Positions 57,288 to 64,000 of a stretch of DNA of 64,000 nt are shown piece by piece. The notes beneath the pieces were generated by a model. It did no database searches, was not told where the DNA came from, and saw only the letters and a list, made by a program, of their open reading frames with translations. The DNA comes from Micromonospora cabrerizensis (GTDB taxonomy: Bacteria; Actinomycetota; Actinomycetes; Mycobacteriales; Micromonosporaceae). Within the stretch, counting starts at the first letter, position 1. Each line of letters starts with the position of its first letter. Made by a program: the position numbers and the translations under genes. The DNA is taken from assembly GCF_022230955.1 (NCBI RefSeq), contig NZ_JAKKFI010000078.1:53540-117539 (forward strand), written 5' to 3'.

Positions 57288-59987
57288 GTGACAGCTACGA
57301 CGCCGCGCCTGCTCCTCGTCGACGGACACTCCATGGCATACCGGGCCTTCTTCGCCCTGCCGGTGGAAAACTTCTCCACCACGACGGGCCAGCCGACCAA
57401 CGCGGTCTACGGCTTCACCTCGATGCTGATCAACGTCCTGCGCGACGAGCAGCCCACCCACATCGTCGTCGCCTTCGACGTCTCCCGCCATTCCTTCCGC
57501 ACCGACAGGTACGCGGAGTACAAGGCCGGCCGCAGCGAGACCCCGACCGACTTCAAGGGTCAGGTCAGCCTGGTCAAGGAGGTCCTCGCCGCGCTCCAGA
57601 TCCCGGTGGTGGAGAAAGAGGGCTTCGAGGCCGACGACGTCATCGCCACGCTCGCCTGCCAGGCCCGCGACCAGGGCATGACGGTGCTGATCAGCAGCGG
57701 CGACCGGGACGCGTTCCAGCTGGTCGACGACCAGATCACCGTCCTCTACCCGCGCAAGGGCGTCTCCGACCTGGCCCGGATGGACCCGGCGGCGATCGAG
57801 GCCAAGTACGGCGTTCCGCCGCAGCAGTACCGGGACCTCGCCGCGCTGGTCGGCGAGACCAGTGACAACCTGCCCGGCATCCCCGGCGTCGGCCCGAAGA
57901 CCGCCGCCAAGTGGATCACCACGTACGGCGGTGTGGAGGGCGTCATCGCCCGCGCCGACGAGATCAAGGGCAAGGCCGGCGACAGCCTGCGCGAGCGGCT
58001 CGCCGACGTGATCCGCAACTACGAGATCAACTGCCTGGTCTCCGACCTGGAGCTGCCGCTGCGCCCGGAGGACGCCCGGTGGACCGGTTGGGACCGGGAG
58101 GCGGTGCACCAGGTCTTCGACACCCTGGAGTTCCGCATCCTGCGCGACCGCCTCTACCAGTACCTGGAGGCGGTCGAGCCGGAGGCCGAGTCCGGGTTCG
58201 ACCTCACCGGCGAGGTGCTCACCGAGCCCGGCGCGCTGGCCGGCTGGCTGACCACGCACGCGCCGACCGGCACCCCGGTCGGGTTGGCGGTCAAACTCGA
58301 CACCGGCCCCAACCGCCGGCACACCGCCTCGATCACCGGTCTCGCGCTGGCCACCGCCGGTGGCGCGGCGGCCTGGGTAGACCCGGTAGCGCTCGACCCG
58401 ACCGACGAGGGCGCCCTGGCCGGGTGGCTGGCCGACGCGCAGCGCCCCAAGGTGCTGCACGACAGCAAGCCGGCCGTGCTGGCCTGCGCCGCGCACGGCT
58501 GGCAGCTCGCCGGCATCGCCCGCGACACCCAGATCGCCGCGTACCTCGCCCGCCCCGACCAGCGGTCCTACGACCTGACCGACCTTGCGCTGCGCTACCT
58601 GCACCGGGAGCTGCGGGTCGACGTCCCGGAGTCCGGCCAGCTCACCCTCGACGGGCTGGGCGACGAGGGCGTGGTCGAGCAGAACCTGATGCTCCAGGCC
58701 CGGGCCACCCTCGACCTGGCCGACGCGATCGATTCCGAGCTGTCCCGCGACGGCGAGCAGTCCGCCCGGCTGATGGCCGGGGTCGAGCTGCCGCTCATGC
58801 GGGTGCTGGCCGGCATGGAGAGCACCGGCATCGCCGCCGACACGCACTACCTGTCCGAGTTGGAGGCGCACTTCGCCGCCGAGGTGAAGGCCGCCGCTCA
58901 GGGCGCATACGAGGCGGTGGGCCGGGAGTTCAACCTCGGCTCGCCCAAGCAGTTGCAGGAGATCCTCTTCACCGAGCTGGGCCTGCCGAAGACCAAGAAG
59001 ATCAAGACGGGTTACACCACCGACGCCGACGCGCTGCAGTGGCTCTACGCGCAGCAGCCGCACCCCGTGCTGGCCCATCTGCTGCGCCACCGCGACGTCG
59101 CCAAGCTCAAGTCGACGGTGGACGGTCTGCTCAAGTCGGTCTCCGACGACGGCCGGATCCACACCACGTTCAACCAGACGGTGGCGGCCACCGGTCGACT
59201 CTCCTCCACCGAGCCCAACCTGCAGAACATCCCGATCCGCACCGAGGAGGGCCGGCGGATCCGCCGTGCCTTCGTCGTGGGGGACGGCTACGAGTGCCTG
59301 CTCACCGCCGACTACAGCCAGATCGAGATGCGCATCATGGCGCACCTGTCGTCGGACGACGCGCTGATCGACGCCTTCAACTCCGGCGCCGACTTCCACG
59401 CCGCCACCGCCTCGTCGGTCTTCGGCGTGCCGCTCGACCAGGTCACCCCCGACCAACGCCGCAAGATCAAGGCCATGAACTACGGCCTGGCGTACGGGCT
59501 GAGCGCCTTCGGTCTGTCCCAGCAGCTCGGGATCAACACCGAGGAAGCGCGCGGGCTGATGGAGAACTACTTCGCCGGCTTCGGTGGGGTGCGCGACTAC
59601 CTGCACCAGGTGGTCGCCAAGGCCCGTCAGGACGGCTACACCTCCACCATCCTGGGTCGCCGCCGCTACCTGCCCGACCTGGTCAGCGACAACCGGCAGC
59701 GCCGTGACATCGCCGAGCGGATGGCGCTCAACGCCCCGATCCAGGGTTCCGCCGCCGACATCATCAAGGTGGCGATGCTGCACGTCGACACGGCGCTGGG
59801 CGAGGCTGGGCTGCGCTCGCGGATGCTGTTGCAGGTGCACGACGAGCTGGTCTTCGAGGTGGCCCCCGGTGAGCGGGAGGCTCTGGAGGCGCTGGTCCGG
59901 CACGAGATGGGCGGGGCGTACCCGCTGTCGGTGCCGTTGGAGGTGTCCGTGGGCGAGGGCCGGGACTGGAACAGCGCCGACCACTGA
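57288..59987 (+). CDS. polA: DNA polymerase I
   Basis: GTG 57288 (VTATTPRLLLVDGHSMAYRA) gives 899 residues; the open frame upstream is unrelated. Residues 1-300 are the 5'-3' exonuclease (FDVSRHSFRTDRYAEYKAGR, GFEADDVIATLA, GETSDNLPGIPGVGPKTAAK). Residues 310-490 are the 3'-5' exonuclease fold, but the metal ligands are missing (VGLAVKLDTGP in place of DTET), so proofreading is absent, as in other actinobacterial enzymes. The polymerase domain has motif A LTADYSQIEMRIMAHLS, motif B RRKIKAMNYGLAYGLSAFG and motif C LLQVHDELVFEVAP. It fills gaps in repair and Okazaki processing. Confidence 0.96.
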   Translation: MTATTPRLLLVDGHSMAYRAFFALPVENFSTTTGQPTNAVYGFTSMLINVLRDEQPTHIVVAFDVSRHSFRTDRYAEYKAGRSETPTDFKGQVSLVKEVLAALQIPVVEKEGFEADDVIATLACQARDQGMTVLISSGDRDAFQLVDDQITVLYPRKGVSDLARMDPAAIEAKYGVPPQQYRDLAALVGETSDNLPGIPGVGPKTAAKWITTYGGVEGVIARADEIKGKAGDSLRERLADVIRNYEINCLVSDLELPLRPEDARWTGWDREAVHQVFDTLEFRILRDRLYQYLEAVEPEAESGFDLTGEVLTEPGALAGWLTTHAPTGTPVGLAVKLDTGPNRRHTASITGLALATAGGAAAWVDPVALDPTDEGALAGWLADAQRPKVLHDSKPAVLACAAHGWQLAGIARDTQIAAYLARPDQRSYDLTDLALRYLHRELRVDVPESGQLTLDGLGDEGVVEQNLMLQARATLDLADAIDSELSRDGEQSARLMAGVELPLMRVLAGMESTGIAADTHYLSELEAHFAAEVKAAAQGAYEAVGREFNLGSPKQLQEILFTELGLPKTKKIKTGYTTDADALQWLYAQQPHPVLAHLLRHRDVAKLKSTVDGLLKSVSDDGRIHTTFNQTVAATGRLSSTEPNLQNIPIRTEEGRRIRRAFVVGDGYECLLTADYSQIEMRIMAHLSSDDALIDAFNSGADFHAATASSVFGVPLDQVTPDQRRKIKAMNYGLAYGLSAFGLSQQLGINTEEARGLMENYFAGFGGVRDYLHQVVAKARQDGYTSTILGRRRYLPDLVSDNRQRRDIAERMALNAPIQGSAADIIKVAMLHVDTALGEAGLRSRMLLQVHDELVFEVAPGEREALEALVRHEMGGAYPLSVPLEVSVGEGRDWNSADH

Positions 59988-60000
59988 GCCTTCGGTGGTC

Positions 60001-60069
60001 GCGGTCGGGATTCCGGGTTGGTTGCGGTCGGGATTCCGGGTTGGTTGCGGTTGGGGGTTCCGGGGCAGC
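60001..60069. repeat. 23-bp tandem repeat after polA
   Basis: Units GCGGTCGGGATTCCGGGTTG plus GTT start at 60001 and 60024; a diverged third starts at 60047 and runs into the left arm of the inverted repeat. Confidence 0.8.
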
Positions 60070-60129
60070 CCGACCCGCTCCGGGCGGTCAGGCTTGATCC
60101 CTGCGCGGGTCGGGCTGCCCCGGAACCCC
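60054..60129. repeat. Perfect 25-bp inverted repeat after polA
   Basis: Arms 60054-60078 (begins GGGGTTCCGGGGCAGCCCGA) and 60105-60129 are exactly complementary, with a 26-nt centre. It may serve as the polA terminator, though it is longer than needed. Confidence 0.8.
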
Positions 60130-60220
60130 GACGGGGTTTCTGCGGTCGGTCCTGCGCGGGGTGACAGCGCCTTTGATCGCGAGGTCCGCGCTGCTGTTGC
60201 CGTGGCGCACCGGCACCGAG

Positions 60221-60300
60221 CCAAGATCTGCGCAACTTCGGGGAAAGTGCTGGGTCGCGACGTTCTGAGGCAGCAACTTCGCCGATGTTGCGCGGATCTT
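60221..60300. repeat. 80-bp palindromic element, copy C
   Basis: The 34-nt arms 60221-60254 (begins CAAGATCTGCGCAACTTCGG) and 60267-60300 (ends GTTGCGCGGATCTTG) surround a 12-nt centre. The arms differ at a few positions. Spacing and sequence match copies at 24016 and 40192. Confidence 0.85.
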
Positions 60301-60354
60301 GCCGGGTAGTGACGGGGTCGGGGCGGGTCCACAGACCACGTCTTGGGGTCGTGC

Positions 60355-60705
60355 TTACTTCATGGGGTCGTGGCCCCAGTTCATCAGGGACCAGCGCCAC
60401 TTGGTGTCGCGCACGTTGCCGGACGGGCGTTGCGCCATGTGCCGTCGGACGTAGCCGACCACCTTGCGCATGTGCTTGTAGTCGCCCTCGGACAGATCGC
60501 CGCGTTTGCGGCGCAACAGGTTGATGATCTTCCGGCCGGACTCGTGGCCGACGGACTCGCCGCCACCGGAACGCCCACCCTTGTGCCAGCCGACCTGCTT
60601 GGACTCGTCGGTTTCGAGCCACGTAGACAGCTCGCCGGGCTTCATGTTCACCGCCTCGGTGAACTCCCGGTAGGTGTCCCGGCCCGGGTCGTCAGCCTTG
60701 CTCAT
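60355..60705 (-). CDS. DUF3140 family protein
   Basis: ATG 60705 (MSKADDPGRDTYREFTEAVN) gives 116 residues. The sequence follows the DUF3140 pattern: MKPGELSTWLETDESKQVGW, then SVGHESGRKIINLLRRKRGD and a Trp-rich end (DTKWRWSLMNWGHDPMK). It is basic and probably binds DNA; the function is unknown. The upstream DUF2945 gene overlaps it by 14 bp, a pairing seen in many bacteria, so the two are co-translated. Confidence 0.85.
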   Translation of the reverse strand: MSKADDPGRDTYREFTEAVNMKPGELSTWLETDESKQVGWHKGGRSGGGESVGHESGRKIINLLRRKRGDLSEGDYKHMRKVVGYVRRHMAQRPSGNVRDTKWRWSLMNWGHDPMK

Positions 60706-60910
60706 GACGCAGCGCCTCGGGGCGGTGGGCCACGTCGTGGCCCGTTCCGTCACTGCGGACCCGGTACTGCGGGTCGTCGGGGGCCGCGCTCACGGCCCGC
60801 CCGCGGATCCGCGTCCGCTCGGTGGTCGTGCCCCGCACCACGCCGTACGCGCGGCTGCCGTGGGCCGACCAGGAGACATGGTCGCCCTGGTGGAATCTCT
60901 GTTCGGCCAT
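60692..60910 (-). CDS. DUF2945 (HVA1-type, TUDOR-like) small protein
   Basis: The 72-residue protein from ATG 60910 (MAEQRFHQGDHVSWSAHGSR) is the DUF2945 / hypervirulence-associated TUDOR family: FHQGDHVSW, a beta-barrel core AYGVVRGTTTERTRIRGRAV, and PQYRVRSDGTGHDVAHRPEA. The SH3/TUDOR-like barrel suggests binding to nucleic acid or a peptide. It precedes and overlaps the DUF3140 gene. Confidence 0.82.
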   Translation of the reverse strand: MAEQRFHQGDHVSWSAHGSRAYGVVRGTTTERTRIRGRAVSAAPDDPQYRVRSDGTGHDVAHRPEALRHEQG

Positions 60911-60963
60911 GCTCCTCGGCTACCCGACACGAGCGGGGCGAAACGGCCGGCCGGCCCGGCCGC

Positions 60964-61038
60964 CTACGGCGTGATCTCGGCGATCGGCAGCTCGATGTCG
61001 AACGGCTCGGTCAACTCGATCACGTCGGCGCGCTCAGT
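60964..61038 (-). pseudogene. Possible C-terminal remnant of a Uma2-family nuclease
   Basis: On the minus strand, after the methyltransferase stop, the sequence reads ADVIELTEPFDIELPIAEIT and Pro, then TAG. This looks like the C-terminal strand pair of Uma2 (PD-(D/E)XK-related) proteins, which often end with an LTEPF-x-hydrophobic pattern. Only about 20 residues remain and no upstream part was found, so it is a fossil or a coincidence. Confidence 0.25.
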
Positions 61039-61894
61039 CGGTGGGCTTCTCGGTGACGAAGATGGCGGTACCGGGGAAGAGCCGACCCCGCAGCGGGCTC
61101 CACTGCCCCCAGATTCCCTGATGACCCTCCGGCCACTCCGGCTCCACCAGGTCCAGCAGTCGGAACCCGGCGCCGACCAGCTCGCGGATCCGGTCGCCGA
61201 GGGTGCGGTGCTGCTCGACGTAGGTGGCCACGCCGGACTCGTCCTGCTCCACGTAGGGGGAGCGGTCGAAGTACGAGTGGACGGCCGTCAGTCCGCCCTC
61301 ACCGGGGTCGTCGAGGAAGATCCAGCGCATCGGGTGGGTCACCGAGAACACCCACCGCCCCCCGGGCCGCAGCACCCGGTGCACCTCGGCGTGCAGGGCC
61401 GCCGAGTCGTCCACGAACGGAATCGCGCCGAACGCGGTGCAGGCGAGGTCGAACGACCGGTCGGCGAACGGCAGGGCGAGGGCGTCGGCCTGCACCAGCG
61501 GTACGCGTACCCCGGTGTCGTCGGCGGCCTTGGCGGCGTGCCGCAACATGCCGGCGGACAGGTCGAAGGCGACCGGCCGGGCGCCCTGGGTGGCGAGCCA
61601 GCGGGCAGCGGCCGCCGCGCCGCAACCCACCTCCAGCACCCGTCGCCCGGACAGGTCACCCAGCAGCCGGGCGTCGGCCTCGCGCAGCCCCTCCGGACAC
61701 CAGACGAAGTCCACGTCGCCGAGGAACGCGCCGTGCTCGGCCTGGTAGTCGTCGGCGTCGGTGTCCCACCAGCCGCGGTTGGCCCGCCGGGCCTCGGCGT
61801 CACCCACCCGGCGCCGGGTGACCCGGCTGTCGTCATCCACGGCGCTCACGCTAGGCCCCATCCACCCTGTTCGGTGCGGCGGCGCGTCCGACAT
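61034..61894 (-). CDS. SAM-dependent methyltransferase
   Basis: ATG 61894 (MSDAPPHRTGWMGPSVSAVD) has GAGGAG 6 nt upstream; 286 residues. The class I fold shows motif I VLEVGCGAAAAARWLA, motif II acidic FDLSAG, LVQADALALPFADRSFDLAC (motifs III and IV) and VLRPGGRWVFSVTHPM (post-motif). The N-terminal NRGWWDTDADDYQAEHG and the C-terminal WPEGHQGIWGQWSPLRGRLF segments belong to a conserved actinobacterial family that lies near rpsA. The substrate is unknown. Confidence 0.9.
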   Translation of the reverse strand: MSDAPPHRTGWMGPSVSAVDDDSRVTRRRVGDAEARRANRGWWDTDADDYQAEHGAFLGDVDFVWCPEGLREADARLLGDLSGRRVLEVGCGAAAAARWLATQGARPVAFDLSAGMLRHAAKAADDTGVRVPLVQADALALPFADRSFDLACTAFGAIPFVDDSAALHAEVHRVLRPGGRWVFSVTHPMRWIFLDDPGEGGLTAVHSYFDRSPYVEQDESGVATYVEQHRTLGDRIRELVGAGFRLLDLVEPEWPEGHQGIWGQWSPLRGRLFPGTAIFVTEKPTD

Positions 61895-62323
61895 CGGCGA
61901 CTCCTCGCGCGGTGGACGCCTGACCGACCCGGTTTCGGCGACGTCGCGGCGTCCGAGCCGGCAGGATGCGGCGACATTCAGGAAGCCGAGTCGATCACCC
62001 GACCAGTCGACGGTGCGACGCCTGGGGCTGCTGTGACGCACGAGACAGCAGGGGTCGTTTCCGGGCGATTGTTCGCCTTTCGCAGGTCACCGCACACAGA
62101 GAAGCCGGGAGGGCTTGCACGCTGTGGTAATGCGCACGGTAGGCTAGACGATGCGCTCGCGGATCGCGTTGCCTCGGCAGGGAGCAGGTACGCGGTCGTC
62201 GGAGCCACATCATGATCTCACTAGGCGATCGTTCGGTGTGCCCGGCGGCGGATCCGCTGGCGCGAACAGGTCACTGCGACACCAGCCTGCTGTGACAACC
62301 CACCGACCGGAGCAACCGCCCAC
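61895..62323. other. Upstream region of rpsA with a degenerate palindrome
   Basis: No gene is seen. A worn inverted repeat, 61931-61954 against 61964-61987 (GGTTTCGGCGACGTCGC and GGATGCGGCGACATTC parts), lies near the methyltransferase start. The rpsA promoter is probably at 62115-62145, leaving a leader of about 170 nt that could allow regulation by S1 itself. Confidence 0.5.
62115..62145 (+). promoter_or_regulatory. Candidate rpsA promoter
   Basis: TTGCAC (62115-62120) and TAGGCT (62140-62145) are separated by 19 nt. The -10 is a good actinobacterial match; the spacing is one or two bases longer than ideal. Confidence 0.4.
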
Positions 62324-63835
62324 ATGACGAGCAGCATCGAGGCCCCCTCGAGCGCCACCCGGGTCACCCACGACGATCTCGGTTCCGAGGAGGCATTCCT
62401 CGCCGCGATCGACGAGACCATCAAGTACTTCAACGACGGCGACATTGTCGAAGGAACCGTCGTCAAGGTCGATCGGGACGAGGTCCTGCTCGACATCGGC
62501 TACAAGACCGAGGGTGTCATCCCCTCTCGGGAGTTGTCGATCAAGCACGACGTGGACCCCGCCGAGGTTGTGACGGTTGGCGACCACATCGAGGCCCTGG
62601 TCCTCCAGAAGGAGGACAAGGAGGGTCGTCTGATCCTCTCCAAGAAGCGGGCACAGTACGAGCGGGCCTGGGGCACGATCGAGAAGATCAAGGACGAGGA
62701 CGGCGTCGTCCGCGGTTCGGTCATCGAGGTGGTCAAGGGCGGCCTCATCCTCGACATCGGGCTGCGGGGCTTCCTGCCCGCGTCCCTGGTCGAGATGCGT
62801 CGTGTGCGCGACCTGCAGCCGTACGTCGGGCGTGAGCTCGAGGCCAAGATCATCGAGCTGGACAAGAACCGCAACAACGTGGTCCTGTCCCGCCGGGCCT
62901 GGCTGGAGCAGACGCAGTCCGAGGTGCGCACCGAGTTCCTCAACAAGCTGCAGAAGGGCCAGGTCCGCAAGGGCGTCGTGTCCTCGATCGTCAACTTCGG
63001 CGCCTTCGTGGACCTCGGCGGCGTCGACGGTCTGGTGCACGTCTCCGAGCTGTCCTGGAAGCACATCGACCACCCGTCCGAGGTTGTCGAGGTCGGCCAG
63101 GAGGTCGAGGTCGAGGTCCTGGACGTCGACCTGGACCGCGAGCGTGTCTCGCTGTCGCTGAAGGCGACCCAGGAAGACCCGTGGCGGCAGTTCGCCCGCA
63201 CCCACGCGATCCAGCAGATCGTGCCGGGCAAGGTCACCAAGCTGGTTCCGTTCGGTGCGTTCGTCCGCGTGGACGACGGCATCGAGGGCCTGGTCCACAT
63301 CTCCGAGCTGGCCGAGCGCCACGTGGAGATCCCGGAGCAGGTCGTCCAGGTTGGCTCCGAGGTCATGGTCAAGGTCATCGACATCGACCTGGAGCGCCGC
63401 CGGATCTCGCTGTCGCTCAAGCAGGCCAACGAGGGCTTCGTCGAGGGCGAGGAGCACTTCGACCCGACCCTCTACGGCATGGCCGCGACGTACGACACCG
63501 AGGGCAACTACATCTACCCGGAGGGCTTCGACCCGGAGACGGGCGAGTGGCTCGAGGGGTACGACAAGCAGCGCGAGACCTGGGAGAACCAGTACGCCGA
63601 GGCTCGTCTGCGCTGGGAGGCCCACACCAAGCAGGTGCAGACCTCTCGGGCCGCCGACGCCGAGGCCGCTGCCAACCCGACTCCGGTCGTCCCGGCCGCT
63701 GCCGGTGGCGGCGGCGGTGGCACCACCTCCTCGTCCAGCCCGGCCCCGAGCCGGCAGGCCGAGGAGCCGGCCGGCACCCTGGCCACCGACGAGGCGCTCG
63801 CCGCACTGCGGGAGAAGCTCGCCGGCGGTAAGTGA
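62324..63835 (+). CDS. rpsA: 30S ribosomal protein S1
   Basis: The 503-residue protein from ATG 62324 has four S1 (OB-fold) domains: VEGTVVKVDRDEVLLDIGYK (about 40), RGSVIEVVKGGLILDIGLRG (about 130), RKGVVSSIVNFGAFVDLGGV (about 215) and VPGKVTKLVPFGAFVRVDDG (about 300). Four domains instead of six is normal for actinobacteria. The C-terminus is a disordered Ala/Gly/Ser tail (VVPAAAGGGGGGTTSSSSPA). S1 helps leadered mRNAs bind the ribosome. A UUCG-capped terminator follows. Confidence 0.97.
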   Translation: MTSSIEAPSSATRVTHDDLGSEEAFLAAIDETIKYFNDGDIVEGTVVKVDRDEVLLDIGYKTEGVIPSRELSIKHDVDPAEVVTVGDHIEALVLQKEDKEGRLILSKKRAQYERAWGTIEKIKDEDGVVRGSVIEVVKGGLILDIGLRGFLPASLVEMRRVRDLQPYVGRELEAKIIELDKNRNNVVLSRRAWLEQTQSEVRTEFLNKLQKGQVRKGVVSSIVNFGAFVDLGGVDGLVHVSELSWKHIDHPSEVVEVGQEVEVEVLDVDLDRERVSLSLKATQEDPWRQFARTHAIQQIVPGKVTKLVPFGAFVRVDDGIEGLVHISELAERHVEIPEQVVQVGSEVMVKVIDIDLERRRISLSLKQANEGFVEGEEHFDPTLYGMAATYDTEGNYIYPEGFDPETGEWLEGYDKQRETWENQYAEARLRWEAHTKQVQTSRAADAEAAANPTPVVPAAAGGGGGGTTSSSSPAPSRQAEEPAGTLATDEALAALREKLAGGK

Positions 63836-63852
63836 CCCGCTGAACGACGACG

Positions 63853-63893
63853 GGCCCCGTCCCCGCGATCTTCGGATCGCAGGGGGCGGGGCC
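63853..63893 (+). terminator. rpsA terminator with UUCG tetraloop
   Basis: The stem from GGCCCCGTCCCC-GCGATC, loop TTCG, then GATCGC and the G-rich return arm ending GGCC has one bulged A (63881) and one wobble pair. It starts 17 nt after the stop. Confidence 0.85.
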
Positions 63894-64000
63894 TTCGCCG
63901 TGGGGCGGGGCCTTCGCCGTGGGGCGGGGCCTTCGCCGTGGGGCGGGGCCTTCGCCGTGGGGCGGGGCCTTCGCCGTGGGGCGGGGCCTTCGCCGTGGGT
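63883..64000. repeat. 19-bp tandem array running off the window
   Basis: The unit GGGGCGGGGCCTTCGCCGT is repeated about six times from 63883 to the window end without change. The first unit overlaps the 3' arm of the rpsA terminator, so the array appears to have grown from it. Confidence 0.9.

Larger units (their letters stand above)
59988..60354. other. Intergenic region after polA: repeats and palindromes
   Basis: Between convergent polA and the DUF3140 gene lie a 23-bp tandem array (60001-60069), a perfect 25-bp inverted repeat (60054-60129) and an 80-bp palindromic element (60221-60300). No coding frame is credible. Confidence 0.75.

Noticed and set aside
57123..60332. 1069-codon minus-strand frame opposite polA
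   Set aside because: It mirrors polA codons, and its composition (Val, Gly, His, Gln, Asp) is that of an antisense shadow; polA motifs are complete on the plus strand.

Overview
The window is high-GC actinobacterial chromosome. Codon third positions are almost all G or C, GTG starts are common, and there are F420/flavin-type oxidoreductases, a PdtaR-type ANTAR regulator and an S1 protein with a glycine-rich tail. The core order trpA, lgt, gltB-gltD, pyk, tesB, tRNA-Leu, ANTAR regulator, liv operon, polA, rpsA matches, as I recall it, the corresponding part of the Streptomyces chromosome. The protein set and the style of the dispersed palindromes fit Micromonosporaceae (Micromonospora or a relative); this is inference, since there is no rRNA here. 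No CRISPR array, rRNA, complete insertion sequence or biosynthetic gene cluster was seen.

Layout. 0-11 kb: the 3' part of trpA, a degenerate Nudix protein, lgt with an acidic tail, an FAD monooxygenase, a GNAT protein, then glutamate synthase gltB-gltD. 11.6-19.8 kb: a secreted M1 peptidase, then a three-gene module (membrane receptor with a periplasmic-binding-protein domain, FtsK/EccC-like ATPase, Ser/Gly-repeat membrane protein). 19.8-22.2 kb: a small accessory patch with a GntR-type gene broken by a nonsense codon and a DUF6244-like gene that carries a textbook -1 ribosomal frameshift signal. 22.2-34.7 kb: mostly single genes (F420-type nitroreductase, SEC-C protein, MFS pump with divergent TetR and three operators, pentapeptide-repeat membrane protein, lipase, M48 peptidase paired with an EACC1-like protein, aldo/keto reductase, YCII protein, FAD-linked oxidase). 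34.9-37.2 kb: pyk-tesB, translationally coupled. 37.3-49 kb: YceI, Rrf2 regulator with TauE/SafE exporter, aromatic amino acid decarboxylase, a secreted rhamnogalacturonan lyase behind a LacI-type operator, LLM oxidoreductase, an Lrp regulator divergent from a methionine-gamma-lyase-like enzyme, a Rossmann protein and an alpha/beta hydrolase. 48.9-50.5 kb: a LAGLIDADG/HTH protein just downstream of a tRNA-Leu(CAA), then pdtaR. 52.1-57.2 kb: the complete branched-chain amino acid ABC importer (livK-H-M-G-F) with an attenuator-like hairpin after livK. 57.3-64 kb: polA, DUF3140/DUF2945 pair, a methyltransferase, and rpsA with a UUCG-capped terminator followed by a 19-bp tandem array.

The most notable feature at small scale is the frameshift cassette at 21383-21427: slippery GGGAAAC, 7-nt spacer and GC-rich stem, fused to a 118-codon open frame that has no start codon in its first part. 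The most notable feature at large scale is a population of long, almost perfect palindromes in intergenic DNA. Three of them share one 80-bp design (34-nt arm, 12-nt centre, 34-nt arm) and related sequence, at 24016, 40192 and 60221.

Coordinates include stop codons. Start codons were chosen from ribosome-binding sites and family length, and several differ from the longest possible frame; alternatives are given where the choice is open.
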